DNA from: Ephemerocybe angulata
Taxonomy: Eukaryota; Basidiomycota; Agaricomycetes; Agaricales; Psathyrellaceae
Length of the DNA stretch: 64,000 bases
Reading direction: 5' to 3'
Assembly: GCA_013368325.1 (NCBI GenBank)
Contig: JAACJK010000167.1
Location: 186,001-250,000 of the forward strand
The translations under genes were made by a program, and so were the position numbers. Numbering within the stretch: position 1 is the first letter of the stretch; each line of letters starts with the position of its first letter. Positions 32,073-43,127 of the stretch are shown one piece after another. The notes beneath the pieces are model-generated. The model had not been told where the DNA came from. It did no database searches and saw only the letters and a program-made list of their open reading frames with translations.

Positions 32073-35000
32073 CTAGTTGAGATACCCGCGGCACTTGGCC
32101 GAGCCACAGAGACAAGGGATCTTATCTTGCTCAAATGGAAAGTGATAGTCTAGATATGAAAAACGTTAAGCAACGAAGAGACACCGAGATGAAGGCCCAC
32201 GCACCATAAGTGATCTCATCGCCATATTCGATATCCTGCTTAGCGTAGATTACGATCTTCTTCTCCCCATTGATCGTTATAATCTTCGCCGTACAGTTAG
32301 GGTCGCAAGAATGATTGATAAGACGACTATAAGGTAGCAAAGTCAGCGCCGACCTCCCAGCAGACAAATGAACGAACCACATACCCTAGATTCCCCTTCT
32401 TCGTCGCATCCACCACCAGCTCCTCATCAATCCTAAACAAATAACTACTCCCAATCCCCTGCCTCTCATACGTCTGCTCCCTCTTATCCGCCACCTGCGC
32501 CCGGATCACCTCCCCCACATACTCGATCACCATCTCCCCCCTCGAGATCTTCTCCATCGCATACAACCCCCAATCATGAATCGGACTCCTCGAAAACCTC
32601 AAATGCTTCTTCCGCGTCTGCAGCTGATTAAACTTGAACGTCAACTCGCTCGCAGCCGTCTCGCCCTTGCTCAGCGCAACCGCCCTCTGCACCTGGTTGA
32701 TCTCCTCCAGCCCCGCAGCCCGCCTCCGCGCATTCGCCCTATTCGACCGCGACGAGATCACATGCTGCGTGCTCTCCTCCACAGGCACCGGCACGGGGTT
32801 CACATCCGAGATCTTGCCCTTCGCCTGGTACTGCGCAACGTACGCCGCCTTGTCCTTATGGTCGATCTTGTAGAAGCCCTCGGTACGCGCTGACCCCGTC
32901 TCGTGTTTGCGGTACGAAGTGGGTCCGGCAGGCTCCGCACCAGCAGTCTCCCCTTGCTCCTCTTCCTCAGCGCGGGCATCATCATTGAGTTCCGAGGGAT
33001 CGACGCCCGCGAGCACAAGTTTGGCATAGTACAGGTCTTCTTCGTCGTCCGCGATACCCAGCTCGACAAGATCCGGAGGTGGCGTAGGCGGTGGCGTCAC
33101 AGCACGAGCTGCCGGACGCTTCGAAGTAGGCGAAGGCGAAGGCGTACGCGACGGCGCCAAGGAGGTATCGACCACAAGCGGGAGGGTAACACCCTCGTCC
33201 TCGATCTCCTCGACAACCTTCTTCCCCTTCTTCTTGGCCACACCCTTCTTGCGTTTCGCCTCCGCCTCGAGCTTCTGCTTCTTCTTGACCGGCTGCTCGA
33301 CCTCCTCCTCGCCCTCGTCGTCCGCAATCTCCGAAGTAGCCCTTTTCCGCGAAGCCTCCTCGATAGTGGGGGTGATAACCGCAACAGAAGCACCCCTCTC
33401 ATCCTCATCCTCATCCTCCGACTCCACATCTTCGATCACCGTGTTCCTCCTCTTCTTCGCCTTGACCTTCTCCACCACCACAACCTCTTTCTTCTGCTTC
33501 TTCTTCGGAGGCGCAACAACTTCCTCCTCATTCTCCTTCCCCGCGTCACCCTCCTCCCCCTCCTCTTCCTCCCCCTCCTCCTCCTCCGCTTCCAACTTCT
33601 TCTTCTTCTTCTTCCTTGCCTCAGCCTCCTTCTTACTCGCAGCCTCCCTCCTCGCCTTCGCCTCCCTCTCCTTATCCCTCTTCGGCTTCTTAAACGACAA
33701 CTTCTTCAACGCATTATCAACACCGCCCATCTCCTCCCTCCTCTTCTTCTCCCTCTCAGCATGCAGGTTCTCCACCTCCTTCTGCAGCACCTTCTCCATG
33801 ATATCGCGCTCGAGCATGAACTTGAGTTGGTTGAAGATCATGGCTTGCGCACTGTCCAGGAGCGCCTTGTCGTCCAGCTGCGGGAGTGGGGGCTGGCAAA
33901 CACTCGCATCTGAAGTGGACGGAGGGAGGGGAGGGGGAGGTCGATGCCGCTTCAAAGCAGCGCCGCGACCGTTGATGATGGCAATCGCACCCTGACCTCT
34001 CTCGAGGAACGCCCAAGCTCTCATAGCACCCTCAGGCTCACTAAACGTCGCATAGATACCCGTATGGTCTTGAAGAACCTAAACAGTGTCCAGTCGTCAG
34101 TTAAGATGATCCCAAAGGAGCAACAAAGAAATACGACGACAACATAAAGCCAACCAAAAGCGCCAAAGAACAGAAAGGCAGAAAAAATCATAACACAAAA
34201 GCACGCTACTCACCTTCAACGGCGTAATACACTTCTTCTCAAAAATCTCCCTAATTTGACTCTCCTTCACAGGCTGCTTCCTCGCCTCAACCGGCAAAGA
34301 AATCTCCAAATACTCATTCCCATTCTCCCTCAACTGCCTCACAACCTCCTCCCTCTCCACCCTCATCCTCTCCCTCGTCTCCACATCAACCTCACTCTCC
34401 TTCTCCACCACCCTCTCCTTCTTACCCCCCTCATCCACCACAGCACCACTCGCCCCATTACCTCCCCCATTACCAGCAAATCCGAACTGCGCATTCGTAG
34501 CCTCACGTCGTGCCTTTGCCAACGACTCAGGCACCGGCGCGTCTTTCTTCGTTGGCGGAGCGTCAGTCTTCGTCGAGGAATACGCCGACCGCCTGCCCGA
34601 GTCCCAAGTCCCCTGCCTATCGTGCCCCGTCGAGTGATTGGGGTGATTTGGCGTCCCGTCATTGCGCGGCGTATTAACCTCCGTCTGCTGTGGCCTCGGA
34701 GGCAGCCCAGCAAGTCCAGCATGCAAAGGCGGAACCGCCGACGCCGACGTCGACCCCGACGTTGGCAAGCCCACACCCAAAGGCGTCCCCCCATGCCCCG
34801 GCGTCGGAACTACACTTACAGGCATTGCCGGCGCGGGCGGGGGAGGCGGGGGCGGCGGCGGGGGCCTAACAGCATCCGCCTTCAACTTCGCCCACTGCTC
34901 CTTATTCCCATCATACGCAACAAGCCACTTCTCCTCCTGCTTCCCCGTAGTCAATAAACCCCCCTTGCGCGTTTTCTCCTTCTCGAGACAGCGCTTGGCC

Positions 35001-37219
35001 TCTGCGTGGTCCGTGTACTCGACGAGGCACGCGGGGAGCGATTGTCCTGTATGTGGGTGCTGCAGGCGCGTTATGCTTGTGACTTTGCCGTATTGGAGGA
35101 AGTGCGTGCGCAGCTTTGTGACGGCTATGAGGGTGTCGACGTTCACGCAGAGCACGATGGCGGGAGGGGGTGGGCCTGTCGAGTGTTCGTCGTACTACAT
35201 AAACAAGTTAGGTCCTCAGCATGGTAAGTATGGTGGAAAGACCGCGGCGCACCTCGTAGCTGAGTTCATACAACTCACTCCTCGGAGTCCTACAACTCGG
35301 CTTCCTAGCGCTCAGCAGCGGACCCTTCCTCGGATCCCTAACCTCCGGAACCTCCTCCTTGAACGCCTCGCACTTAAACTCCTCTCCCCCAAACCGGAGC
35401 AGCTTGACATCCTTGTTCTTGCCTTTCGCCTTCACCCTCCTCGCCTTGACCTCCTCGTCCCCATGCTCCATAATGTTCCGCGCGAGATTCTTGTAGTAGT
35501 AGGTAGTGTGCCCCCCAGGCAACACATCCCCCTCCTTGTCCAAGTAACTGTCATAAACGAGCTTGAACGTCCTCTCCTCCGGCCACTCAGGCCCCGTACT
35601 CGCCTCAGGCCAGGGTAGCGGGGGCGGCACAGCACGATGCATCGGCTCAGCCTTCGGCGTCTGCACAACAAGAGGTGGTTCCAGCAGTTCCCTCTCATGC
35701 TCACTCAAAGCATAGTCGCTCCTCGGCCTCGGCGTATACTCCCGGTCCCTTTCCCTCGTCCGATCCCTCGGCGGCCTCTCCCTATCCCTATCCCAATCAC
35801 GCAAGCGTCCACCGCCCCCACCACTCCCCCCAGGATAATACGCATTCCTACTTGAAGGGCCAGGGGACCGTCTTCGCTCCCGGGAGATAGAGCGGTGCCT
35901 CGAGCGGCTTCTCGGGCGCCAAGAGTTAGGCGAGCGGTCACGGTCGCGGTAGCCAGCGTACCTCCCGCGCTCGCGCTCACCCCGGTGGTAGTCCCGGTCC
36001 CGCACATCGAAGCGGGATGGCCGCGGCGACGGGCTGCGGCGCCAGCTGCTGCTGGATACGGGCGGCGGGGGCGGGGGGACGTTCGGTTTTGAGGGGAGCG
36101 AGGCGGGGGGGAGCGAGGATATCCTCCCGCTTCCGCTTCCGTTGAGGGTAAATTTCGCGGGGGCGGGGATGGGGGGCGGGGAGCGGGAGGGCGAGGGTGG
36201 GCGCTGTGGGCGGCGCGGGGAGGTGGTTGGGGAGGGGGAGGGGGGTCGTGCGGGTGGGGAGGGTGCCTGGGCTGGGGGCGGAGGTGGGGAGGGCGGTCGT
36301 GTGGTTGGAGGCGGTGGTGGTGGTGGAGGTGCACTTATTCTCTCGAGCAGCGACAGGGGAGGAGGTGGCGGTGGTGGTGGTGGAGATGGTGGTGCATCCT
36401 CGGTCGGTGGGGGTGGTATTGGGGATGGCGGAGGCGGAGGCGGGGTGGGAGTCCGCTCCTTCGCTGGGGGCGGCTCCGAGGGCGGTGGTGGCGGAGGAGG
36501 AAGTTCTGAAGGTGGTGGAGGCGGAGGCGGCGTTTGGGTTGGCGGTGGAGGCGGAGGAGGATCGTCTGGCGGTGGAGGCGGCCCCGAAGGCTCAAAGGGA
36601 TGCGCGTGACGATCCTTGGTTGCCCTTGGTTGCAGCGCTATTTGGACGGACGGCCGAATCGCCGGCAGGGCGATGGGTTTTGCACTTGGATTCGCGAGGG
36701 AGATGGATATCGCAGCGCGAGTCGTACTACTACTTCCCGATATAATTGAGTTTTCGCCGTTGACATTGGCCTCTGCCCATCCTTTTGCCTGCGTCGGAGT
36801 TGCTTGCCATGCCTGTAGCTAATTAGTACGTGGGTCGCTGCCTTTGAGTGCACGGGCATTACCTGCGAGGCCGGGCTTGGAGTCGGCGGTTCTGGCTTCT
36901 TGCCGTTGACGGTTGGCGACGAGAAGCGTCCATTGGTATGGTTGTCCACGCCGTTGGGCGGTGCACTTGGCCCACTCGACCCCGGCGCCGAATAGTTCTG
37001 ATGACCGCCGTAGCTGGGCTTTGACGAGCTTGCGGGAGGCACATAGCGACTGTTGACGAGGCTCCTGGGCCCAGTTGGTATTCGTTTTGAAGAGGGACCG
37101 GTGGGCGGAGGCCGCTGAGAATGATTGATGGGCTGCGAGCTGGCTGGTGTCGAGGACGAGGCTGACGATGTGGAGGCCAGAAGAGCTCGTGGACCTGTAG
37201 GAATAGCCTTGCCTGACAT
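32073..37219 (-). CDS. SET1: Histone H3K4 methyltransferase Set1, catalytic subunit of COMPASS (about 1598 aa)
   Basis: Set1 methylates histone H3 lysine 4 at active promoters as part of COMPASS in the nucleus. Predicted exons: 37219-36863, 36818-35253, 35194-34214, 34078-32385, 32326-32205, 32149-32073; frame closes at 1599 codons. Residues 1-120 are Ser/Pro-rich with two IPTGPR motifs. About 190-330 is massively polyproline, followed by an Arg-rich RD/RS block. An RRM-like domain lies near 650-720 ([26 protein letters not shown]). An acidic/basic linker and the N-SET block ([15 protein letters not shown]) precede the SET domain (about 1460-1580: [32 protein letters not shown]). The post-[16 protein letters not shown] closes the protein. 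The catalytic and zinc-binding residues all look present. The intron 34213-34079 (135 bases) is longer than usual. Confidence 0.93.
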
Positions 37220-38380
37220 TTGTTGCGGCTAGCCAGGCCCCGGAGCGAGAACGAAAAAAGGGTGCGGATGGAAGATGGGAGATTGGGACAGGAATGGGTT
37301 TGGCGCGCGTGGCAAGAACTGCACAAACAACGGCCAACGCTTCTTGCCTTTGCCCACCATCATCCGCCCATTCCTCCGCTTATCCGTGCCAGAGATCACT
37401 GGTTTCCTGCTCAGAGCCCTCATGCACGCCCGAGCGAGCAATGGAGCCGCACGTCTTTAATATCCCAGCCCTCCTGCCCGATTTCCTGCACTCATGGCCC
37501 CAATCACTACCCGGGAGCGTTCCACTGAATTCATGAACTCTACGACCCCTCCCAGCGCTCCCTCCGCCGGCGAGCTTTGCAATCGAGTCATCCGAACGGT
37601 ACGACCGGGGCCACGGTATTTGTTTGTCCCTGTTATTCCGAGCAATTCTCTGCTCTCCGTCTATTGTTCTTCGACAGCTTCTTTCAATCACGAAAATCAC
37701 CCCCCTGCAGCGATGATCCCACATCCTCCCAAGATCTGCTCCTGCGAACAGCGCCCAAGACACGTCGATCGCCGTTCCTCCACGACGACTAACCGTGATC
37801 GTGCGACATAGACCTCCGATGCAGTCGGCCCGCTACGACCACCCCCGCTATGACCATGTTCCACTCTTCTTGCGGGCGGTCCCTCTTGATCTGCCTCCTA
37901 CGGGGATATCCTGCACGACCCACATTGGACCAGGTGCCAGTCTTATCAATAGCCAAGAAGTTTCTGGGAGAATCTTGTTGTGCGACATCGGAGGTCAGCA
38001 GGTACGCATGGATTGCGACGTTCACAAGAATGCTATTGGATGGGGCGAGCGGGTAATACAATCGCACCAAGCCCCGTAGTTGCAATGTATACTCGCCAAA
38101 GATTAATTGACACCAAGTGTGCACTTCGATTTGTTACAATGCGAACGGCAGGAATTTGAAGGAATTGACGTGGTCAGGACGAACAGTGCGGTCCCCAAAA
38201 TCAACCTTGACCTCCCCCACTGGCCTCATGTCGATTGGAAGCTCACCAGAACCACACGTGCACTAATTATCATCTCCAGATTTCATAAACGTCAAGGACC
38301 ACCCCGCTCGCTTCAGCTGTCCGTCCCTCTCCCTCTCCCTTTCCACCCTACCAAGCAGCTAGTAACCTCGCTCACCACAG
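37220..38380. other. Intergenic, with one possible small gene
   Basis: This region contains the SET1 promoter. A small plus-strand frame opens at ATG 37494 (MAPITTRERSTEFMNS) and a GTACGA donor follows near 37597. No downstream exon joins it in a convincing phase, so it is not called. The pyrimidine-rich stretch at 38310-38350 precedes the dioxygenase remnant. Confidence 0.35.
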
Positions 38381-39100
38381 TGTACCGCGACGGCACCCGC
38401 CCCAACGTCTCGAGCTACCTCACCCAAGCCGCATAAACTACCTCGGCTGGCACTCCGACGATATCATAATCTCCTTCGAAAAACAGCCCGCAGGCACGAC
38501 CTTCTTCCACGTGCTGGAAGACCCGAAGGTCGGCGGCGACACCCACCGCCGAGGCGTACAACAGGCCCTCCCCCAGTTCGAGAACCTGCTTCTCGGTCTC
38601 AAGGCCGTGCACACGTCTGCACCGTCGATAGGATCAGCCTCAGGCTCTTGCCCGGGGCTCCAAGTTGCTCGCGACGTACTCCCTTTCCCATTTATCTTAT
38701 CGTACTTGTCTTGCAATACATAGCACCCTGAGATCCGTCTGCACCCCGCCACAGGCGAAAAGTCCGTCCATCGCATCCCACGAGGGCTGGGGGCTGGGCT
38801 TGGTTCACAGGCTCGAGCCTTTTGTGTCTGAGATGGGCCCGTGAGGGCCCAGAGAAACTTCACGGCTGCCCGGCTACTTGCTGGATGGACACTCTGACGG
38901 CCCTAGGACTGCGGTTCAACAGGCCGGGTGGAACAGTCGCCTCTCGTCCCGGGTAGTTACCAGCGCGGCAGGAGTTTTTGGAGTTTCTCTCCGTAAGCCG
39001 CCCTGGGGGTCGGTGTCAGTCGATGGCGTGCCGACCTTGGAAAACACACACGTCAACTCCACCGTCACATCGTCGGCTTCAAGAAAGAAGAGTCCGACTG
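38381..39100 (+). pseudogene. Decayed TauD-type dioxygenase copy
   Basis: Fragments in order match the intact gene at 24466-25861: RPNVSSYL, INYLGWHSD, FEKQPAGTTFFHVLEDPKVGGDT, AYNRPSPQFENLLLGLKAVHTSAP, HPEIRLHPATGEKSV and HIVGFKKEESD. They fall in different frames. A base is missing near 38428 (caagccgcataaac), the LFLS segment after GGDT is lost, and about 280 unrelated bases split the block after GEKSV. Acceptor sites before TGTACCGC (38381) and before CACCCTGAG (about 38719) sit at the same codons as introns of the intact gene, so this arose by DNA duplication, not from a cDNA. The 5' exons and distal iron-ligand exon are absent. Confidence 0.85.
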
Positions 39101-40498
39101 AGCGCTGTGCGCAGTGGGTACTTATCTAGAATGTACGTCGGGTTGGCAGGAATGAAACTTTTCTTGTAGGGGCTAGCAGATGAGCTCGGTTTTGTCAGAG
39201 TTATTTTAGCCTACTGTGTACTAGATGGCAGGCTAAGGAGCACAGCGCAGCGATCGCGACTGTTCGCCGTAGGACAAGCTAGGGCAGAGATTCGGCGTGA
39301 CTATCGCGGTCACGCGTTATGTTGCTTTGACTTGTTTACGCTTGACGCGTAAGACGCGAGCATTCGCCCTTGCGCTTCTTGCTCCCGTCTTCATCGTCGC
39401 TTGGCTCGCAAGCGCATACATCCGTTCAGATCTTCGCGATCTTACCGATTTTCGTCACCCGCCCGCCCACGCCTAGTGTCTGGTGGCTACACGGATCCAG
39501 TGCTTCTGGAATTCTCCGGAGATTTGCTTGTCTCCTCCGTGTTCCTCTCCCGGACGCTCTGGCTTTGGCCCTGTGAGTAGCATCGAAAAGATTCGATGTC
39601 TCGGTCACAAAGCGCAGCTCCTCGCGCCGGATCTCAGTCTCAGAAGAGCCGCAGATCGGTTTAGGCGCCAGCGGCACTTAAGCGCTCGCCCGTGATCGTG
39701 GGATCCCGACATGACCTCGGGCCCGACTCACCGCCAGGCTCCCGCAGTCTGCGCGTCGGCCGAAGCCGCCCCCCAACCCACGAAACAAATGACCCAGCCT
39801 TGAGCTTGGAAAACTCGTTTCGATGGTTTTCTCGGATATGACATCCTCTCGAAAGCTGACCTTTGATACTCGGTTTCTCCGGGCACTGGCCCAGTGTTCC
39901 TCATGCCCTCGTCCCTCATAGGTTCGGGTCGTCGTACCTAATACTCCTCCCTTGGAGGATCTCACAGCAGCCCTTGGGCTCCCTTTCTCGCAGGCGGAGA
40001 AAATGGATCTCATTGCGTCTGATTCGATCAGTCTTAATCCTTCGGGTTCACCCGTGCTCGGAGATCATTTTCTCCGGGCCTCGCTCATGATCCACCTAGC
40101 TTGTCCAGCACCAAAGCCCGTCTAAACTGGAGGCGAGTAAACTCTGAGCAGTGTGCTTTGCGAAGGCAGTATGGGCTTTGCTAGCAAAGCGTTAATGCTG
40201 CCCTTCACGGACAAAGCCTTATGATCCCTTCAGGATCAGACACCAAAGAGATGCCTGAACAGCGACTATAAAGCCGAGGCTTCGCTCTTCGCTCCCCTGT
40301 ACCATCCAGTATCGTCACTTTCTGGACAGTGACGTGCTTTGGGCGCTTATCTTCCCGCACAGCCCCTAAGTACACGTGGCGAAGTTTGCGGTGACTCGGA
40401 ACAAAGGGCAGCAACAGGCATGCCCCCCTCTCTTCTGTCCCAAAGTTTAAGCCGTGGGCATCTTCGACTCCTGCTCCCATTCCACTCCCATTTCCACC
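39101..40498. other. Intergenic, possibly decayed coding DNA
   Basis: Short stretches with good codon use but broken frames occur (for example MTSGPTHRQAPAVC near 39710 and PPLEDLTAALGLPFSQAEKM near 39945). No continuous gene or recognisable family could be assembled. A TATAAAG at about 40265 may belong to the NACHT gene starting at 40499. Confidence 0.4.
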
Positions 40499-42715
40499 AT
40501 GACTAGCTCGATGAGTACGCCGATGCTAGAAACTGGGACGGACAACAGCTCTAGAAGTAACCACCCGGCTGCTCCTGGGTCTGTCCATTCTGCCTATTAT
40601 TGTGAGACTATCGTGTCCTTTTTCGAACCTCAGTTCCTGACACCATTGACTAGACAATGGCCCAGTCAATTTAAATCAATACAATGTAGAGCATGTGGGT
40701 AATGCGATCTTTGGTGATAATCGGGGTGAGTGTAACTGTGTACCTGCATTGGGAGATCAAGCTCAAGCACACATCTCAACAAATATCATATAAAATTCAG
40801 GAAATCTCAGTCAGCGCGCACCTGGGGGCAAGGACAACAGGAAAGCCATCGATGAGGCGGAGGGACTGAAATGTGAGGATGGTGTCTCCTTCTCGGGGCA
40901 CCGCCCGTTTGCTCACACCATTGCATCACATTGTATTCAGATCTAATGGAGAGAGTAGCCTCTGGAGCTATCCACGACTCCGACGAGCGCTGCGACGCGC
41001 CCAAGTGCATGGAAGAGACAAGAGTCGCGGTGCAGGAGGACATCCTGAGCTGGATAGAACCAGGAGGTCAAGACGCACAGAAGATCATGTGGGTGACGGG
41101 GCCGGCCGGTACAGGGAAGACAGCCATCCTGGGCACCATCGCGGACACCTGCAAGAAAAAGGGGACTCTCGCTGCCAGCTTCTTTTTCTCTGCGTTTTCT
41201 GGTTCGGCGAATAGGCGGACGAAGCGATGTTTCGTCCCGACACTGGCCTTCCAACTCATGGGGCATGGTGGCTCCGACGGGACCCGCGAACACATTCTGT
41301 CGTCTGCAGCACAGGATCAAGGTATCATCTTCACGAAGAATATCGAGGAACAGTTCATTGCCATGGTCTTGAACCCCCTCCTCAGTATGACGCAGGGACA
41401 TGGCAGTAATACCAAAGCGGCTCCGCGCGTCATTATAATTGACGGCCTCGACGAGTGCGATGTCGAGCAATATCAGGTGTCCGCTGACCCCGCCCACGCA
41501 AGGGCGCATCTGCCTACTCGACGGAAAGAAGATGACCAGAGGGAAATACTCTCCCTTCTCCTCCATGCTTCCAACAACCCTTCGTTCCCCTTCCGCATCC
41601 TCATTGCCAGCCGCCCGGAAGTGACTATACGTGACTTCTTCGCCACTGACGGCAAGGCATGCACACGGGAGCTCTTCCTCGACAACAAGTACGACCCCGA
41701 CGCCGATATAGCCCTCTTCTACGATGCCAAATTCTCGACAATCTGTCGTCACTTCCGGATTAGACCCGAGGAATGGCCAGGGAAGGATGCGAAGCTCATC
41801 CTCGTCAGGAATGCGTCAGGGCAGTTTATATATGCTGCCACCGTCGTACGGTATATCGAGGGGTCGCCGCATTCGCCAAACCTTCAGTCACAGAGCTCGA
41901 ATAAGCCTTCCACGCCCCATGAGCGCCTTCAGCATATCCTGGGGCAGAACCAGACTAGCTCGCCAAACAACCCGCTCGAAGCTCTGGATGCGCTCTATCA
42001 TCTAGTATTGGAGGCTTGCCCAGATCCAGAGCTCTCGATGAAGTGGTTAGGGGCAGCACAAATTGAAGATCCTGGTAGGCGGGACAAGTTTCCAGTGTGG
42101 CTCCTTCGGCTCGTCTTGGAGGCCTCCCCTGGCGAAGAACAGTACGCTTTGGGCCCTTTATCTTCCTTGTTATCGACCCAGATTTCTGAGGAAAACTTGC
42201 TCAAGTCCTACTCCGTTTACCACAAGTCATTTCTCGATTTCCTCATAGATCCAACCAGATGTGGCGAAAGATTTCTCACCGAAGAGGAGGCTCTGACCTG
42301 GGTGACTCAACGATTCTTTCAAACTCTGGAGAAACGTAAACCCTCACTCCTATGTCGATTTGCCCTAACTAATACATGTTTTTAGATGTTGAAGGGGTTG
42401 TACTACAGCGCAGCAGTGATCAACAAGTTTATATAGCACTGTTAGAGAAAATGGAAGAGTTACAAAAATCTTCTTTCCAGACCGTAGTGCCATATATCCT
42501 CTCAGGCGATGTCCAGCAATGGGCTGCTGCATGGGCAGAGTGGCATCAGAATCCAGATATGAAGGCCGGTATTACTTATCCGTGGAGGGTAATCCTCTGG
42601 ATGCTCAATGTAATACACCGAGGGGTAAGTAATCAGTTGACACATTTTTTCTCTGCAAAACTGACACCCTCCCACTATCAGTGTTGGCAGCTCCTATGTC
42701 GCTCGTCTTGCAGAC

Positions 42716-42962
42716 TGTCGACATTTCATCATTCTTCATTCAGACACGATCACCTGATCATTATCGCTACATTTCTTCGCGTCTTCATCATGCTCACAAC
42801 TCAGACTATTACTATCATATCCTGAGTTGTGAGTATGCTTCTTCTTCATTCTCTTAGATCGTTACTCATAGATATCGTAGTCTCTCTTATCACGGTGTCT
42901 AGGTATAGACTATTACTATCATATCCTGAGTTTCTCTCTTATCACGGTGTCTAGGTTTTATA
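42716..42962 (+). repeat. 5' LTR (247 bp)
   Basis: Begins TGTCGACATTTC and ends GGTTTTATA; the terminal TG..TA differs from the usual TG..CA. It contains a perfect 12-bp inverted repeat (ctcacaactcag at 42793-42804, ctgagttgtgag at 42822-42833). It also holds two 24-bp direct repeats: agactatta-type at 42803-42826 and 42907-42930, and tctctcttatc-type at 42881-42904 and 42933-42956. Confidence 0.95.
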
Positions 42963-42979
42963 AGTTATGAGCCCCGCGC
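42963..42979 (+). other. Primer-binding site, complementary to the anticodon arm of initiator tRNA-Met
   Basis: GTTATGAGCCCCGCGC directly follows the 5' LTR. It is the reverse complement of a GCGCGGGGCTCATAAC sequence, the 5' anticodon-stem side and loop typical of fungal initiator tRNA-Met (anticodon CAT). Drosophila copia and Ty5 prime from an internal half-tRNA cut in this loop, so half-tRNA priming is inferred. The tRNA itself is not in this window. Confidence 0.7.
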
Positions 42980-43127
42980 ACAGCGCGTAACGGAATTCGA
43001 CTTACCAAAGACCTACACCGGGATCGCCTAACGGCGATATTCGTTTTGGTGCGCGTTCTCGCTTGGGACGTCTTACGGCACTCGGCGACATAACCCTGCA
43101 TCTCTGTCAACTTTCTCTTCTCGGATC

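Noticed and set aside
32903..33913. 336-codon plus-strand frame inside SET1
   Set aside because: It is the antisense of the acidic/basic low-complexity linker of Set1, with Leu-rich composition caused by strand reversal.
39690..40110. Possible transposase or retroelement remnant
   Set aside because: Short in-frame pieces exist, but no catalytic motif or terminal repeat could be identified, so no call was made.
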